Below, one piece after another: positions 1-8,491 of a stretch of 64,000 bases of DNA. Every line of letters begins with the position of its first letter. Positions within the stretch are counted from its first letter, which is position 1. The translations under genes and the position numbers were made by a program. The stretch spans positions 1 to 64,000 of the forward strand of contig CAJXKJ010000007.1 of the NCBI GenBank assembly GCA_913055605.1, read 5' to 3'. Below the pieces are notes generated by a model, which was given only the letters and a program-made list of their open reading frames with translations, was not told the DNA's origin and did no database searches. This stretch comes from an uncultured Euryhalocaulis sp. Lineage in GTDB: Bacteria; Pseudomonadota; Alphaproteobacteria; Caulobacterales; Maricaulaceae.

Positions 1-8
1 CGCCGGGA

Positions 9-539
9 TCACACGCCGGTGGAGCCGAAGCCCCCGGCGCCGCGCGCGGTCTCGTCCAGCGAGTCGGCGAGCGCGAAGCGCGCCTGCACCACCGGGGCGA
101 CCACCATCTGGGCGATGCGGTCGCCGCGGCTGACCGTGAACGGCTCCGCGCCGTGATTGATCAGGATGATCTTCACCTCGCCCCGATAATCCGAATCGAT
201 CGTGCCCGGCGTGTTCAGACAGGTGATCCCGTTCTTGATGGCGAGGCCGGAGCGCGGACGGATTTGCGCCTCGAAGCCCGGCGGCAGGGCCATGGCGAGC
301 CCGGTCGGGATCAGCGCGCGCTCCCCCGGCGCCAGGGTCACCGGCGCGCCGTCCTCCACCGCCGCGCACAGATCGACGCCGGCGGCCTCCGCCGTCTTGT
401 ATTGCGGCAGGTCCAGCCCCTCGAAATGCGGCAAGGGCATCAGGGCTACCAGCGGACCCGACGAAGCGTCCGAACCGCCTGTCGTCTCAACACCGATTCT
501 GTTGTCCGTAAGCTTTCGAGCTGCGTTGCCCGCACCCAT
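9..539 (-). CDS. dut: dUTP diphosphatase (dUTPase)
   Basis: Hydrolyses dUTP to dUMP and diphosphate, keeping uracil out of DNA and supplying dUMP for thymidylate synthesis; cytosolic trimer. The five dUTPase motifs are visible in order: AGVDLCA, the PRSGLA motif, [10 protein letters not shown] (catalytic Asp), RGDRIAQMV and the C-terminal Gly-rich [10 protein letters not shown] arm that closes over the nucleotide. The ORF is 176 aa, longer than the usual ~145-155. An internal Met at residue 34 (base 440) would give a standard-length protein starting [13 protein letters not shown] kept the longer start because GGTGGGGTAG lies before it and nothing SD-like precedes the inner ATG; the start is uncertain. 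It follows coaBC on the same strand after 183 nt, the usual alphaproteobacterial neighbour. Confidence 0.95.
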   Translation of the reverse strand: MGAGNAARKLTDNRIGVETTGGSDASSGPLVALMPLPHFEGLDLPQYKTAEAAGVDLCAAVEDGAPVTLAPGERALIPTGLAMALPPGFEAQIRPRSGLAIKNGITCLNTPGTIDSDYRGEVKIILINHGAEPFTVSRGDRIAQMVVAPVVQARFALADSLDETARGAGGFGSTGV

Positions 540-604
540 CGTCGTCTACCCCACCCGTATGCGTTCCACACGCTATCGCGTCGCGCTGCGTGTGCCGACT
601 GACG

Positions 605-622
605 GTAGGGGGTAGACCCTAC
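605..622. repeat. Small inverted repeat between coaBC and dut
   Basis: GTAGGG and CCCTAC flank a 6-nt loop in the 183-nt gap between coaBC and dut. There is no T-run on the minus strand after it, so I do not call it a terminator; it could fold in the dut leader RNA. Confidence 0.3.
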
Positions 623-722
623 GCACTCAACATCTGGTAGGTACACGCGCAAACATACCCACAATATTGCTCAATTTTGCGCAGTGGATGAGTCTGGGGG
701 GAAGTTGTGGGCAGGCTGTGGG

Positions 723-1949
723 TTACTGCGCCGCCGCCGCGTCGCTGTCTGCGTTCAGCGCGGCGGCCATGCGCTCGGCCAGGCGGCGCGCAACTTCGTC
801 CTTCGGCAGGCGCGGCCAGGGCTCTTCGCCGCCGGGGCTGACCAGCACGACCTGGTTTTCGGCGCCCCCCATCGCGTCGCCCGTCACGTCGTTGGCGACG
901 ATCCAGTCCGCGCCCTTGGCGGCCAGCTTGGCGCGGGCGTTGGCGATCAGATCGTCGGTCTCCGCCGCGAAGCCCACCACCAGACGCGGCCGGCTCGCGG
1001 CATGGCCGACTTCGGACAGGATGTCCGGATTTTCGGTCAGGGCGAGCGGCGGCGCGCCTTCGGCGGTTTTCTTTCGCTTGCGAAGCTCTTCCTGCGCCGG
1101 GCGCCAGTCGGCCACCGCCGCGACTGCCGCGAACAGGTCCGCCGGCAGCGCCGCGAACACCGCGTCGCGCATCTGGCGCGCCGATTCCACGCCGACATAG
1201 TTCACACCCGAAGGAATGGGCAGCGCGGTCGGGCCGGAGACCAGCGTGACCTCCGCCCCCAGCGCCGAAAGCGCAGCGGCCATGGCGTATCCCTGCTTGC
1301 CGGAAGACCGCGCGGCCAGATAGCGCACCGGGTCCAGCCGCTCCCAGGTCGGGCCGGCGGTCACGACGGCCCGCCGCCCGGCCAGCGGGCGCGCCCCGCC
1401 CCCGGCCAGCAGATTTGCGGAAGCGTCCAGGATCGCCTGCGGCTCCGCCATCCGGCCCATGCCGAATTCGCCGCACGCCATCTCGCCCTCGTCCGGGCCG
1501 ACGAAATGCACGCCGTCGCCGCGCAGGGTCTGCAGATTGCGGCGCACGGCCGGATGCTCCCACATGCGCACATTCATCGCCGGGGCCATCAGGACCGGTT
1601 TGTCGGTCGCCAGCAGCGCGGTGGAGGCCAGGTCGTTCGCCTGGCCGTTCGCGCATTTGGCCATCAGGTCGGCGGTGGCCGGCGCGACGACGACCAGATC
1701 GGCGCTGCGCGACAGCTCGATATGGCCCATCTCCGCCTCGTCGGTCAGGGAGAACAGATCGTCATAGACCTTGTCCCCGGACAGCGAGGCGGCCGACAGC
1801 CGCGTCACGAATTCCTTGCCGGCTTTGGTCAGGATCACGCGCACGCCGATCCCGCGCCCGCGGAACAGGCGGATCAGCTCCAGCGATTTATAGGCCGCGA
1901 TCCCGCCGCCGATGATCAGCAGGACCCGGCGCATGTCGTCATTCGCCAT
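723..1949 (-). CDS. coaBC: Bifunctional phosphopantothenoylcysteine decarboxylase / phosphopantothenate-cysteine ligase
   Basis: Carries two consecutive steps of coenzyme A synthesis: CTP-dependent joining of phosphopantothenate with cysteine (CoaB, C-terminal half) and FMN-dependent decarboxylation (CoaC, N-terminal half). The 408 aa length is typical. The N-terminal flavoprotein domain shows GGGIAAYKSLELIR, the active-site His in MGHIELSR, and PAMNVRMW, matching the family PxMNxxMW motif, then MACGEFGMGRM with the conserved Cys. The ligase half starts near residue 185 with RRAVVTAGPTWERLDPVRYL. ATG start; it lies 24 nt downstream of ubiB and probably shares its transcript. Confidence 0.97.
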   Translation of the reverse strand: MANDDMRRVLLIIGGGIAAYKSLELIRLFRGRGIGVRVILTKAGKEFVTRLSAASLSGDKVYDDLFSLTDEAEMGHIELSRSADLVVVAPATADLMAKCANGQANDLASTALLATDKPVLMAPAMNVRMWEHPAVRRNLQTLRGDGVHFVGPDEGEMACGEFGMGRMAEPQAILDASANLLAGGGARPLAGRRAVVTAGPTWERLDPVRYLAARSSGKQGYAMAAALSALGAEVTLVSGPTALPIPSGVNYVGVESARQMRDAVFAALPADLFAAVAAVADWRPAQEELRKRKKTAEGAPPLALTENPDILSEVGHAASRPRLVVGFAAETDDLIANARAKLAAKGADWIVANDVTGDAMGGAENQVVLVSPGGEEPWPRLPKDEVARRLAERMAAALNADSDAAAAQ

Positions 1950-1973
1950 GGCGTCGCCTCAATAGCACGTCCG

Positions 1974-3551
1974 TCAGCCCAGCCACACCGTCAGCGAGAC
2001 CGCGAGCGCGGCCAGCGCCATGACCCAGAGGGCCAGCGTCGTGCCTCGGCGCGACCGGCCGATGCGGCGCGACAGCGCGTCCATCGTGGCAGGGTCCAGC
2101 GCGATTGCCCCGTTGCGCCAGGCCGCGGCCATGGCCGAGACGTCCTCCATCGTGCGCGGCAGGTTGCGCGCCGCGGCGCGCAGACGGCGCAGATCGTGCG
2201 CAGCGTCTTCCAGCGCCGCCTCGGCCCCCAGCTCGCTGCGCAGGAAGCGCTCCACGACGGGGCGGGACACCGCCCAGATGTCCAGCTCCGGGTCCAGGGT
2301 CCGCGCGACGCCCTCGGCCTGCACCATCGTCTTCTGCAGCAGGATCAGCTCGGGCCGCAGGCGCATATTGAACAGCTCGGTGATCTCGAACAGCTGCAGG
2401 AGGACGCGGCTCATCGGCACTTCGCGCGCGGTCTTGCCGAAGATCGGCTCGCCCACCGCGCGCAGGGCGGCGGCGAACTCCGCCCGCGCGAAATCGCCGG
2501 GCACATAGCCCGCCTCGAAATGCGCGGCGGCGGCGCGCTCGTAATCGCGCTCCAGAAAGCCATAGATAATGTCGGCCAGATAGCGGCGCTCCGCCGCGCC
2601 CAGCCGGCCCATGATGCCGAAATCGACCAGGACCAGCGCCCCGTCCGGGGCAACGAACAGATTGCCCTCGTGCATGTCGGCGTGGAACACGCCGTGCTCC
2701 AGCGCCGAGGACAGGAAGACCTCCATCACCTTGGCGGCCAGCGCCTTCGGATCGGCGCCGACGGAGACCGCCGCGCCCGGATTGCTGAGCGGCGCGCCCT
2801 CGATCCAGGTCGTGGTCATCACCCGCCGGCCGCAGCGCGGCCAGTCCGGCATCGGCACGCGGAAGCCCTCGAAGCAGGCAGCGATCTCCGCCATTTCGCT
2901 CGCCGCCGCCGCCTCCAGCCGCAGATCGATCTCCAGCGCCAAAGAGCGGGCCAGCGTCTCCACGAAGGCGCGCGGCTCCATGCGCCGGGCGGCCGGCGCG
3001 AACCGCTCCAGCAGGCGCGCGGCCAGGCGGAAGGACTCCACGTCCCGCGCCATGCGCGCCTCCACGCCGGGGCGCAGGATCTTCACCGCCACGGCTGCTC
3101 CCTCCCCGCCTTCCGGACCGGGCAAGGCGGCGCGGTGGACCTGCGCGACGGAGGCCGCCGCCACCGCCTCCCCGAACGAGGCATAGACGTCGTCGGCCGG
3201 GCGGCCGAACTCCGCCTCGATCGCGGTCAGCGCCTCGGCGCGGGGAAAGCGCGGGGCGTTGTCTTTCAGCCGCGCCAGGCCTGCGGCGAAGCGCGGCTCC
3301 AATATGTCGGCGCGAGTGGACAGGAACTGGCCCAGCTTCACATAGGTCGGGCCCAGCTGCTCCAGCGCCCGGGCGAAGCGCTCGCCCGGATTGGCCGCGC
3401 GCTCCGGCTTGGCCACGACACGGGACAGGCGCGCCGCGGCGCGCGCCCAGACCGGCAGCAAAGCGTGATATTCGCGCGGCAGCAGCGCGTCGTGCCGCGC
3501 CATCACGAATCCCGCGCGCAGCAGGCGCATGGCCGCCCCGAACGTAGACAT
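1974..3551 (-). CDS. ubiB: UbiB-family atypical kinase / ATPase of ubiquinone biosynthesis
   Basis: Member of the ABC1/ADCK/UbiB family needed for coenzyme Q synthesis, probably an ATPase that helps extract lipid intermediates from the membrane. The N-terminal KxGQ hallmark is present in TYVKLGQFLSTR. Kinase-like blocks follow: AVKILRPG (Lys), HADMHEGNLF (catalytic loop) and LVDFGIMGRL (metal-binding Asp). A hydrophobic C-terminal segment (ALWVMALAALAVSLTVWLG) anchors it in the inner membrane. The ORF track gives 659 aa, but the extra 134 residues are the ubiE gene read in another frame. The ATG at 3551 shares one base with the ubiE stop (TGATG), so I use it, giving 525 aa. Confidence 0.95.
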   Translation of the reverse strand: MSTFGAAMRLLRAGFVMARHDALLPREYHALLPVWARAAARLSRVVAKPERAANPGERFARALEQLGPTYVKLGQFLSTRADILEPRFAAGLARLKDNAPRFPRAEALTAIEAEFGRPADDVYASFGEAVAAASVAQVHRAALPGPEGGEGAAVAVKILRPGVEARMARDVESFRLAARLLERFAPAARRMEPRAFVETLARSLALEIDLRLEAAAASEMAEIAACFEGFRVPMPDWPRCGRRVMTTTWIEGAPLSNPGAAVSVGADPKALAAKVMEVFLSSALEHGVFHADMHEGNLFVAPDGALVLVDFGIMGRLGAAERRYLADIIYGFLERDYERAAAAHFEAGYVPGDFARAEFAAALRAVGEPIFGKTAREVPMSRVLLQLFEITELFNMRLRPELILLQKTMVQAEGVARTLDPELDIWAVSRPVVERFLRSELGAEAALEDAAHDLRRLRAAARNLPRTMEDVSAMAAAWRNGAIALDPATMDALSRRIGRSRRGTTLALWVMALAALAVSLTVWLG

Positions 3552-4345
3552 CAGAGCGCCCAGCCGGTGTGCAGCGCGGCGACCCCGCCGCCGAAATTGG
3601 TGAAGGCCACGCGCGCGAAGCCCGCCGCGCGCATCTCCCCGGCCAGGGTCTGCTGGTCCGGAAAGCGGCGGATGGATTCGACGAAATAGCGATAGGGCTC
3701 GGAGGTCCCGGCCGCCATCTTGCCCAGCGCCGGGATCACATGGTCGGAAAACCGCCGGTACAGCGCCTCTAGCGCCGCGGTCGTGGGATGCGACATCTCC
3801 AGACACAGGAAGCGCCCGCCCGGCCGCAGGACGCGCCGCATTTCGGCCAGCGCCGCGGCCCGCCCGGTGATATTGCGGATGCCGAAGCCGATCGTGACGC
3901 AGTCCGCGCTCGCGTCGGCGAAGGGCAGTTTTTCCGCGTCCGCCTGCAGCCACATCACGTCCCGCGCCCCGCGACGGGCGCGCCCGGCGGTCAGCATGTC
4001 GGCGTTGATATCGGAGACCACGGCGGATGCCGGCGGCCCGCCCCGGCGCGCGGAGGTCTTCGCCCCGGCGCGCATCCAGCGCAGGCCCAGATCGCCGGTG
4101 CCCCCGGCCACGTCCAGCAGCAACTCGCCCGGCTGCGGATTGGCGCGCGCGATCACGATGTCCTTCCAGACGCGGTGCGCGCCGCCGGACATCAGGTCGT
4201 TCATCAGGTCGTAGCGGCCGGCCACCGCGTCGAACACGCCGCGCACCAGAGCCGGCTTTTCGCCGGGCGGCACGTCGCGCGCGCCAAAAGAGACGAAGCC
4301 GCCGGGCGGGGTTTCGGGCTGTTCTTCAAACGGGGGCCGGGTCAT
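3551..4345 (-). CDS. ubiE: Ubiquinone/menaquinone C-methyltransferase UbiE
   Basis: Class I SAM-dependent methyltransferase that C-methylates the demethyl(mena/ubi)quinone ring. The UbiE signature GRYDLMNDLMSGGAHRVWK is complete, followed by motif I LLLDVAGGTGDL and the late motif RFLCLEMSHP. At 264 aa it is slightly long for the family because of a short Gly/Pro/Arg-rich insertion (ARRGGPPAS) between motif I and VVSDINADML. First gene of the run ubiE-ubiB-coaBC; the start is the first ATG, 67 nt from msrA. Confidence 0.96.
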   Translation of the reverse strand: MTRPPFEEQPETPPGGFVSFGARDVPPGEKPALVRGVFDAVAGRYDLMNDLMSGGAHRVWKDIVIARANPQPGELLLDVAGGTGDLGLRWMRAGAKTSARRGGPPASAVVSDINADMLTAGRARRGARDVMWLQADAEKLPFADASADCVTIGFGIRNITGRAAALAEMRRVLRPGGRFLCLEMSHPTTAALEALYRRFSDHVIPALGKMAAGTSEPYRYFVESIRRFPDQQTLAGEMRAAGFARVAFTNFGGGVAALHTGWAL

Positions 4346-4412
4346 CGCCGGGCAATCTAGTGGCGAAGCGCCCGAGCGCCTAGGCGCGGATTCCGTGAGA
4401 CGCCGCCGCCCG

Positions 4413-5063
4413 TTACGCCGGCGCCGGCGCCGGCAGCGGACAGGTCACGCCGGACCCCGCCAGACCGCAATATCCGTCCGGATTCTTGTGCAGATATTGC
4501 TGGTGATAGTCCTCGGCGAAGAAGAAGTCCGGCGCCGCGGCGATTTCGGTCGTGATCGTCCCGCGCCCGGCGGCGGTCAGGGCCGCCTGATAGGCCTCTC
4601 GGCTGGCCAGCGCCGCCTGCAGCTGGTCCGTACCGTGCGTATAGACCGCAGAGCGGTATTGCGTGCCGACATCGTTGCCCTGGCGCATGCCCTGGGTGGG
4701 GTCGTGCGCCTCCCAGAACGTCTTCAGCAGCGCGTCGAAGGAAATCCGCGCCGGGTCGAAGACCACGCGCACGATCTCGGCATGGCCGGTGCCGCCGCTG
4801 CACACTTCGCGATAGGTCGGATTGGGCGTCGCGCCGCCCTGATAGCCCACGGCGGTGACCCAGACGCCCGGCAATTCCCAGAACAGGCGTTCGGCGCCCC
4901 AGAAACAGCCCAGGCCGAAATCGGCGACCTGCAGCCCTTCCGGATACGGGCCTTTCAGGGGATTTCCGTTCACGGCGTGGACGTCCGCCGTCGGGATCGG
5001 ATCGGGGCGGCCGGGCAAAGCGCTGTCCGCGGCCGGCATACGCAGCTTTTCAAACAGGGCCAT
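4413..5063 (-). CDS. msrA: Peptide-methionine (S)-S-oxide reductase MsrA
   Basis: Repairs oxidised proteins by reducing S-sulfoxides of methionine. The catalytic motif GCFWGAE has its Cys at residue 53. The family blocks [24 protein letters not shown] and [19 protein letters not shown] follow, and a C-terminal pair of Cys ([11 protein letters not shown]) is placed like resolving cysteines. The 216 aa length and the N-terminal stretch [10 protein letters not shown]...ALPGR, without a signal peptide, match the cytosolic long form of MsrA. ATG start with an upstream GGAGGATT. Monocistronic, upstream of the tRNA gene. Confidence 0.95.
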   Translation of the reverse strand: MALFEKLRMPAADSALPGRPDPIPTADVHAVNGNPLKGPYPEGLQVADFGLGCFWGAERLFWELPGVWVTAVGYQGGATPNPTYREVCSGGTGHAEIVRVVFDPARISFDALLKTFWEAHDPTQGMRQGNDVGTQYRSAVYTHGTDQLQAALASREAYQAALTAAGRGTITTEIAAAPDFFFAEDYHQQYLHKNPDGYCGLAGSGVTCPLPAPAPA

Positions 5064-5222
5064 GGGAATCCTCCGGAATTCTCCGCGTTGGGGGAGCCCA
5101 TGAGATAGGAATCCGGACCGCCTGTTTCCAGACGCAGCGGGCGGTTGCCGGACGCCGCGCCGCCGCTATAGTCCGCCGCTCCGCGCGGGGGGCCGCTTTG
5201 GCGCCCCCTGCGATTCTGCGCC

Positions 5223-5312
5223 GGTGAGGTGGCCGAGTGGTCGAAGGCGCACGCCTGGAACGCGTGTAGGCGGGAAACCGTCTCGTGGGTTCGAATCCCA
5301 CCCTCACCGCCA
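5223..5312 (+). tRNA. tRNA-Ser (anticodon GGA)
   Basis: Full cloverleaf with a serine-type long variable arm. Acceptor stem GGTGAGG pairs with CCTCACC, the D arm contains TGGCCGAGTGG, the anticodon stem CACGC/GCGTG holds loop CTGGAAC (anticodon GGA, reading UCC), and the T arm is GTGGG-TTCGAAT-CCCAC. Discriminator G and an encoded CCA end the gene. A terminator-like hairpin follows 43 nt downstream. Confidence 0.97.
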
Positions 5313-5355
5313 CGCTGGCCGGACATCTCCCCTCCCAGGGCGACATGGCGTAAAA

Positions 5356-5379
5356 GCCCCCGAAATTTGGGGCGATTTT
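5356..5379 (+). terminator. Probable intrinsic terminator of tRNA-Ser
   Basis: GCCCC and GGGGC form a short GC stem around the loop CGAAATTT, directly followed by GATTTTC. It lies 43 nt after the tRNA on the same strand and before any gene, which fits termination of the tRNA transcript. Confidence 0.55.
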
Positions 5380-5508
5380 CCCCGCTCCCGGCTTCCAGAG
5401 ATGCTCGCCAATACGGCAACGCCTGCGAAAGCAAAGCTCGGTCTCCAAGGCTACAATCACGCGCTTTGGTTATCGCAATTAGCCCAGTTCAGGCCTGTCA
5501 TCGCGCTC

Positions 5509-5550
5509 AAAAAAAGGAACACGGCAGCCCGCCACGTCAATCCGGCTGCC
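5509..5550 (-). terminator. Terminator-like hairpin on the minus strand
   Basis: On the minus strand GGCAGCC and GGCTGCC form a 7-bp stem with a 14-nt loop, followed after a few bases by an uninterrupted run of seven to eight T. It would stop leftward transcripts, but no minus-strand gene lies immediately upstream, only the VOC gene read antisense. It may guard tRNA-Ser from antisense reading or be left from an older arrangement. Confidence 0.4.
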
Positions 5551-5606
5551 ATCACCGCCGGTCCGGTCTAGTCTCTCCTTCAACGCCAGCTTTTTAGGAT
5601 CGAACG

Positions 5607-6113
5607 ATGGAATCGATTATTTCCAAGGCAGTCAGCAGCTTCGAGGCCGGCAAGCTGTCGCGGCGGGATCTGGTGCAAGGACTGAGTGCGCTAGTGATGG
5701 CCGGCGGCGGCGCAGGCGCGGCGAAGGCGCAAGCGGGACCTGGCGCTTTTATTGCTCCAGGATCGGTGGACAGTCTGCTCACGCCTGTCGCCGTCGATCA
5801 TGTGTCGATGACCGTCCAGAATCTGGAAACCTCGAAGACATTCTATCGTGAGGTGTTCGGGCTTGTTCCCGTCAACGAAGATACGGTGAACCGGATTTCC
5901 CGCCTGGGCGTGGCTGGCCAGCGCGGCGCCATGGTCTCCATCCGGGAGGAGCCGATCACCGGACTGATCGACCATATCGCGCTGCGCATCGATGGCTGGG
6001 ATCGCGAGCGAGACGAGCCGAAACTGGTCGAATACGGCCTGACGCCCCAGTCGAATCTGGATTTCGGCTATTTTGTGCGCGACCCCGACGGTGCGCCCGT
6101 GCAAATCGTCTAA
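5607..6113 (+). CDS. VOC-superfamily (glyoxalase-fold) protein with Tat-like leader
   Basis: A 168-aa protein whose residues 60-168 form one vicinal-oxygen-chelate module: AVDHVSMTVQNLETSKTFYREVFGL at the start and DPDGAPVQIV at the end, the usual betaalphabetabetabeta signature with His as a likely metal ligand. Residues 1-45 contain LSRRDLVQGLSALVMAGGG..AKAQAG, resembling a twin-arginine leader, so it may be exported. The substrate cannot be told; VOC proteins include dioxygenases, lyases and resistance proteins. A weak AGGA precedes the ATG. It sits alone between tRNA-Ser and a convergent gene, and its codon use is less GC-biased than its neighbours, which may mean recent acquisition. Confidence 0.8.
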   Translation: MESIISKAVSSFEAGKLSRRDLVQGLSALVMAGGGAGAAKAQAGPGAFIAPGSVDSLLTPVAVDHVSMTVQNLETSKTFYREVFGLVPVNEDTVNRISRLGVAGQRGAMVSIREEPITGLIDHIALRIDGWDRERDEPKLVEYGLTPQSNLDFGYFVRDPDGAPVQIV

Positions 6114-6130
6114 CGTCATTCAGAGGCGGT

Positions 6131-6153
6131 CGGGCGGAGACGGATTTCGCCCG
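6131..6153. terminator. Hairpin between convergent genes
   Basis: CGGGCG and CGCCCG flank an 11-nt loop in the short space between the convergent VOC and PhoX-like genes. It has no clear T-run, so any terminator role is inferred from position only. Confidence 0.3.
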
Positions 6154-6171
6154 CCACGCTCCGGCCCCGCC

Positions 6172-7533
6172 CTAGGCGCCGCGAACAGCGTCCCAGTCGC
6201 CCGTGATCGCGAGGGTCAGGCCCGGGCGCTGGATGTTGAAGAACAGTGTCGAGCCGTCCGGCGAGAAGCACGGTCCGGTCAGTTCGCTGATCTCGTTTTC
6301 ATGGACCAGGGCGTTGGAGCCGACCGGGTAGAGGCCGCCGTCCGGGCGGAGGCCCCACAGCCGGTTTCCGCCGGGGCCGTCTTCGGCGACGATCAGGTCG
6401 CCCCAGGGCGCGACCGTGAGATTGTCGCACATCTCCATCTGGCCGGCGGATTCATGGAACAGGTCGAGCACACCGCCGTCCGGTCCCGACGGCCGGTACC
6501 GCCAGATCTGGCCGAGCTGGGCTGCGCCCCCGTCGGTGCAGGTGAAGAAGACCTCCCCCTGTCCCATCGCGCAGCCTTCGCCGCGGGTGAACTGCGCCGC
6601 GCCGGCGGCAATGCTCCGCTGGGCCAGATCGCCGTCCGGATTGTCGATATCCTCCAGGTCGATCCATACCGCCTCGAGCGGCTGGCCCGGAAGGATCGCC
6701 CGGCCGCTCCAGTTGCGCGTGTCCATGCCGGGCTGGCCGCGCACCGCCAGCGCCTGCAGCCGGCCGCCGCGCGCCAGCTCGCCGGGGGCATCCGGCAGAA
6801 AGCGGTAGAACAGCGCCGCGCCCGCCTGATCCTCCGTCAGATAGAGCGCGCCGCTCGCCGGGTCGACGGCGACGGCTTCATGCTTGAAACGTCCCATCGC
6901 CTTGAGGGGGACCGGATCGACCGGCCCCTCGTGCGCGGCAGGCACTTCGAAGACATAGCCATGCGCCAGCGCGCCGTCGCCAGCGCCGATATCGATCACT
7001 TCCTCGCAGCTCAGCCAGGAATTCCACGGGGTCGGTCCGCCGGCGCAATTGACCAGCGTGCCGGCCAGGCTCATCCAGCTCCGCTCGACCGCTCCTGTCT
7101 GCGGATCGTAGACCAGCGTCGTCGTCCCGCCGGGCGCCGGAGCGCCGTCGGAACTGCGGTCATAGACGCTGGCGTCAGGAAGCGCGCCGCCGCCCGCGAA
7201 GGCGTCCGTTGTCGCCCCGGCCCCGGTTCCGTCGACCGTATGCCAGCGGGCCAGCTCATGATTGCGCACGATCCGGACTTTCCCGTCCGAATCCGGAAAG
7301 GCCGCCATGCCGTCCGGGGCGCCCGGCGTCAGCAGGCCGTCCGACATCGGATCGCCGGTGCGCGTCAGGATGCGGCAGGACAGGCCCCGGGCCAGATCGA
7401 AAACGCCCTCGGGGTCCCGCACCAGCCCCGCCCCCGACGCCCCGGCCCGGTGCTGGGCCCAGCCGGGGGCGGCGCGGAACGCCGCGCTCGCGGCGGCGGC
7501 GGAGAGAAAGGCGCGGCGGGACAAGCGTTTCAT
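6172..7533 (-). CDS. PhoX-family (DUF839) secreted protein, alkaline phosphatase-like
   Basis: Resembles the DUF839/PhoX family, calcium- and iron-dependent periplasmic phosphatases with a beta-propeller fold. The family stretch GGPTPWNSWLSCEE (PhoX PWGTWLTCEE, Cys and Glu metal ligands) is present near residue 170, followed by HGYVFEVPA and later CDNLTVAPWGDLIVAEDGPGGNR. The N terminus MKRLSRRAFLSAAAAS is a good Tat signal, as expected for a cofactor-loaded export. I start at this ATG (453 aa) rather than at the ORF-track start 20 codons earlier. Activity is not proven: the protein is shorter than classic PhoX, and many DUF839 proteins are uncharacterised. Lies 75 nt after a methyltransferase gene. 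Confidence 0.85.
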   Translation of the reverse strand: MKRLSRRAFLSAAAASAAFRAAPGWAQHRAGASGAGLVRDPEGVFDLARGLSCRILTRTGDPMSDGLLTPGAPDGMAAFPDSDGKVRIVRNHELARWHTVDGTGAGATTDAFAGGGALPDASVYDRSSDGAPAPGGTTTLVYDPQTGAVERSWMSLAGTLVNCAGGPTPWNSWLSCEEVIDIGAGDGALAHGYVFEVPAAHEGPVDPVPLKAMGRFKHEAVAVDPASGALYLTEDQAGAALFYRFLPDAPGELARGGRLQALAVRGQPGMDTRNWSGRAILPGQPLEAVWIDLEDIDNPDGDLAQRSIAAGAAQFTRGEGCAMGQGEVFFTCTDGGAAQLGQIWRYRPSGPDGGVLDLFHESAGQMEMCDNLTVAPWGDLIVAEDGPGGNRLWGLRPDGGLYPVGSNALVHENEISELTGPCFSPDGSTLFFNIQRPGLTLAITGDWDAVRGA

Positions 7534-7608
7534 CGGAACGGCCTCTGCAAACTGGCGGTGCGGGCCAGAATAGCGCCCCTGAGTGACGGCCACATGATCC
7601 GTCTTCCG

Positions 7609-8460
7609 TCAATCCAGGGGTTTGCGGAAGCGGAGTGTCATCCGGTCGCTTTCGCCGATCGCGTCATATTGGGCCCTGTCGAACCCTTCGGCGTCGGGCG
7701 AGTCCGGGCGCGGGGCCGCGCGCGCGGGCGCCAGGGTCCAGACGCCCACAGGATGATCGGCGTCGTCCGCCGGGTTGGCGTTGATCTCGCTCTGCGCCTC
7801 CAGCACGAAGCCCGCGGCCTCGGCCAGGGCGATCACATGGCTGGGCCGCACATAGCCGGTGCGGCCCGTGTTTCCGATGGACGCGCCTTCGGGCAGCCGG
7901 TGCTCGACCAGGCCCAGAACGCCGCCCGGCTTCAGCGCGGCGTAAAAATCCGCGAACGCCTTGTCGGCGTATTCGCCCATCATCCAGTTATGGACGTTGC
8001 GGAATGTGAGGACCGCATCCAGCGATCCGGGCGCCGCCAGTTCGGGGCTGTCGGCGGTAAACAATGCGGGCTGGATGTCGATCCTGGCGCCGGCCCGATC
8101 CGCATCCTCGCGCAGCGCCGCGATCTCGGCCTCCATGTCTATCGGCTGGCCGGTCGTCGAGCCGATCACCGCGACATAAACGCCGTCATGGGCGGCAAGC
8201 CAGGGCAGCAGGATCCGCGCATAATAGCCGCCCATCGGCATCACCTCGGCCACCTTTCCGGCGGGATCCAGGCCGAAGAAGGCCAGCGTCTCCCGCGGGT
8301 GGCGCCACTGATCGCGCACTGTGTCGGAGTCCGGGCGCCATTCGCCGGCGACGGCCTCGTCAAGCGAAAGCGCCGCGGGCTGCGACTGGGCGGTTCCGGC
8401 GCCCGCGGTGGCGAACGCCAAGCCTGCGACGAGCAGGCCGATACAGGTTTTCGAGATCAT
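7609..8460 (-). CDS. Class I methyltransferase-like protein with signal peptide
   Basis: 283 aa with an N-terminal Sec signal (ISKTCIGLLVAGLAFATAGAGTAQSQ). The rest looks like the predicted methyltransferase family COG4798: a motif-I-like KVAEVMPMGGYYARILLPWL, an ILxG-type core, DAVLTFRNVHNWM and LKPGGVLGLVEHR. The glycine-rich SAM loop is altered (MPMGGYY instead of DxGxGxG), which is common in this family. If the signal is used, the protein is outside the SAM-containing cytoplasm, so its activity is unclear. It sits 31 nt after another methyltransferase gene and could be the tail of the Zur-controlled COG0523 operon. Confidence 0.75.
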   Translation of the reverse strand: MISKTCIGLLVAGLAFATAGAGTAQSQPAALSLDEAVAGEWRPDSDTVRDQWRHPRETLAFFGLDPAGKVAEVMPMGGYYARILLPWLAAHDGVYVAVIGSTTGQPIDMEAEIAALREDADRAGARIDIQPALFTADSPELAAPGSLDAVLTFRNVHNWMMGEYADKAFADFYAALKPGGVLGLVEHRLPEGASIGNTGRTGYVRPSHVIALAEAAGFVLEAQSEINANPADDADHPVGVWTLAPARAAPRPDSPDAEGFDRAQYDAIGESDRMTLRFRKPLD

Positions 8461-8491
8461 GCCGGTTTCCTCCTCCAGTGTGATTGTTCGC

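Noticed and set aside
684-3689. 1001-aa plus-strand ORF (and similar long ORFs at 16362-19586, 21309-24608, 6073-8622 and 26000s)
   Set aside because: They are GC-frame shadows opposite clearly functional genes. The proteins are Arg/Gly/Gln/His-rich with no family motifs and no ribosome sites.
1974-3953. UbiB with 134 extra N-terminal residues
   Set aside because: The extra part is ubiE in another frame; the UbiB ATG at 3551 overlaps the ubiE stop by one base and gives the usual length.
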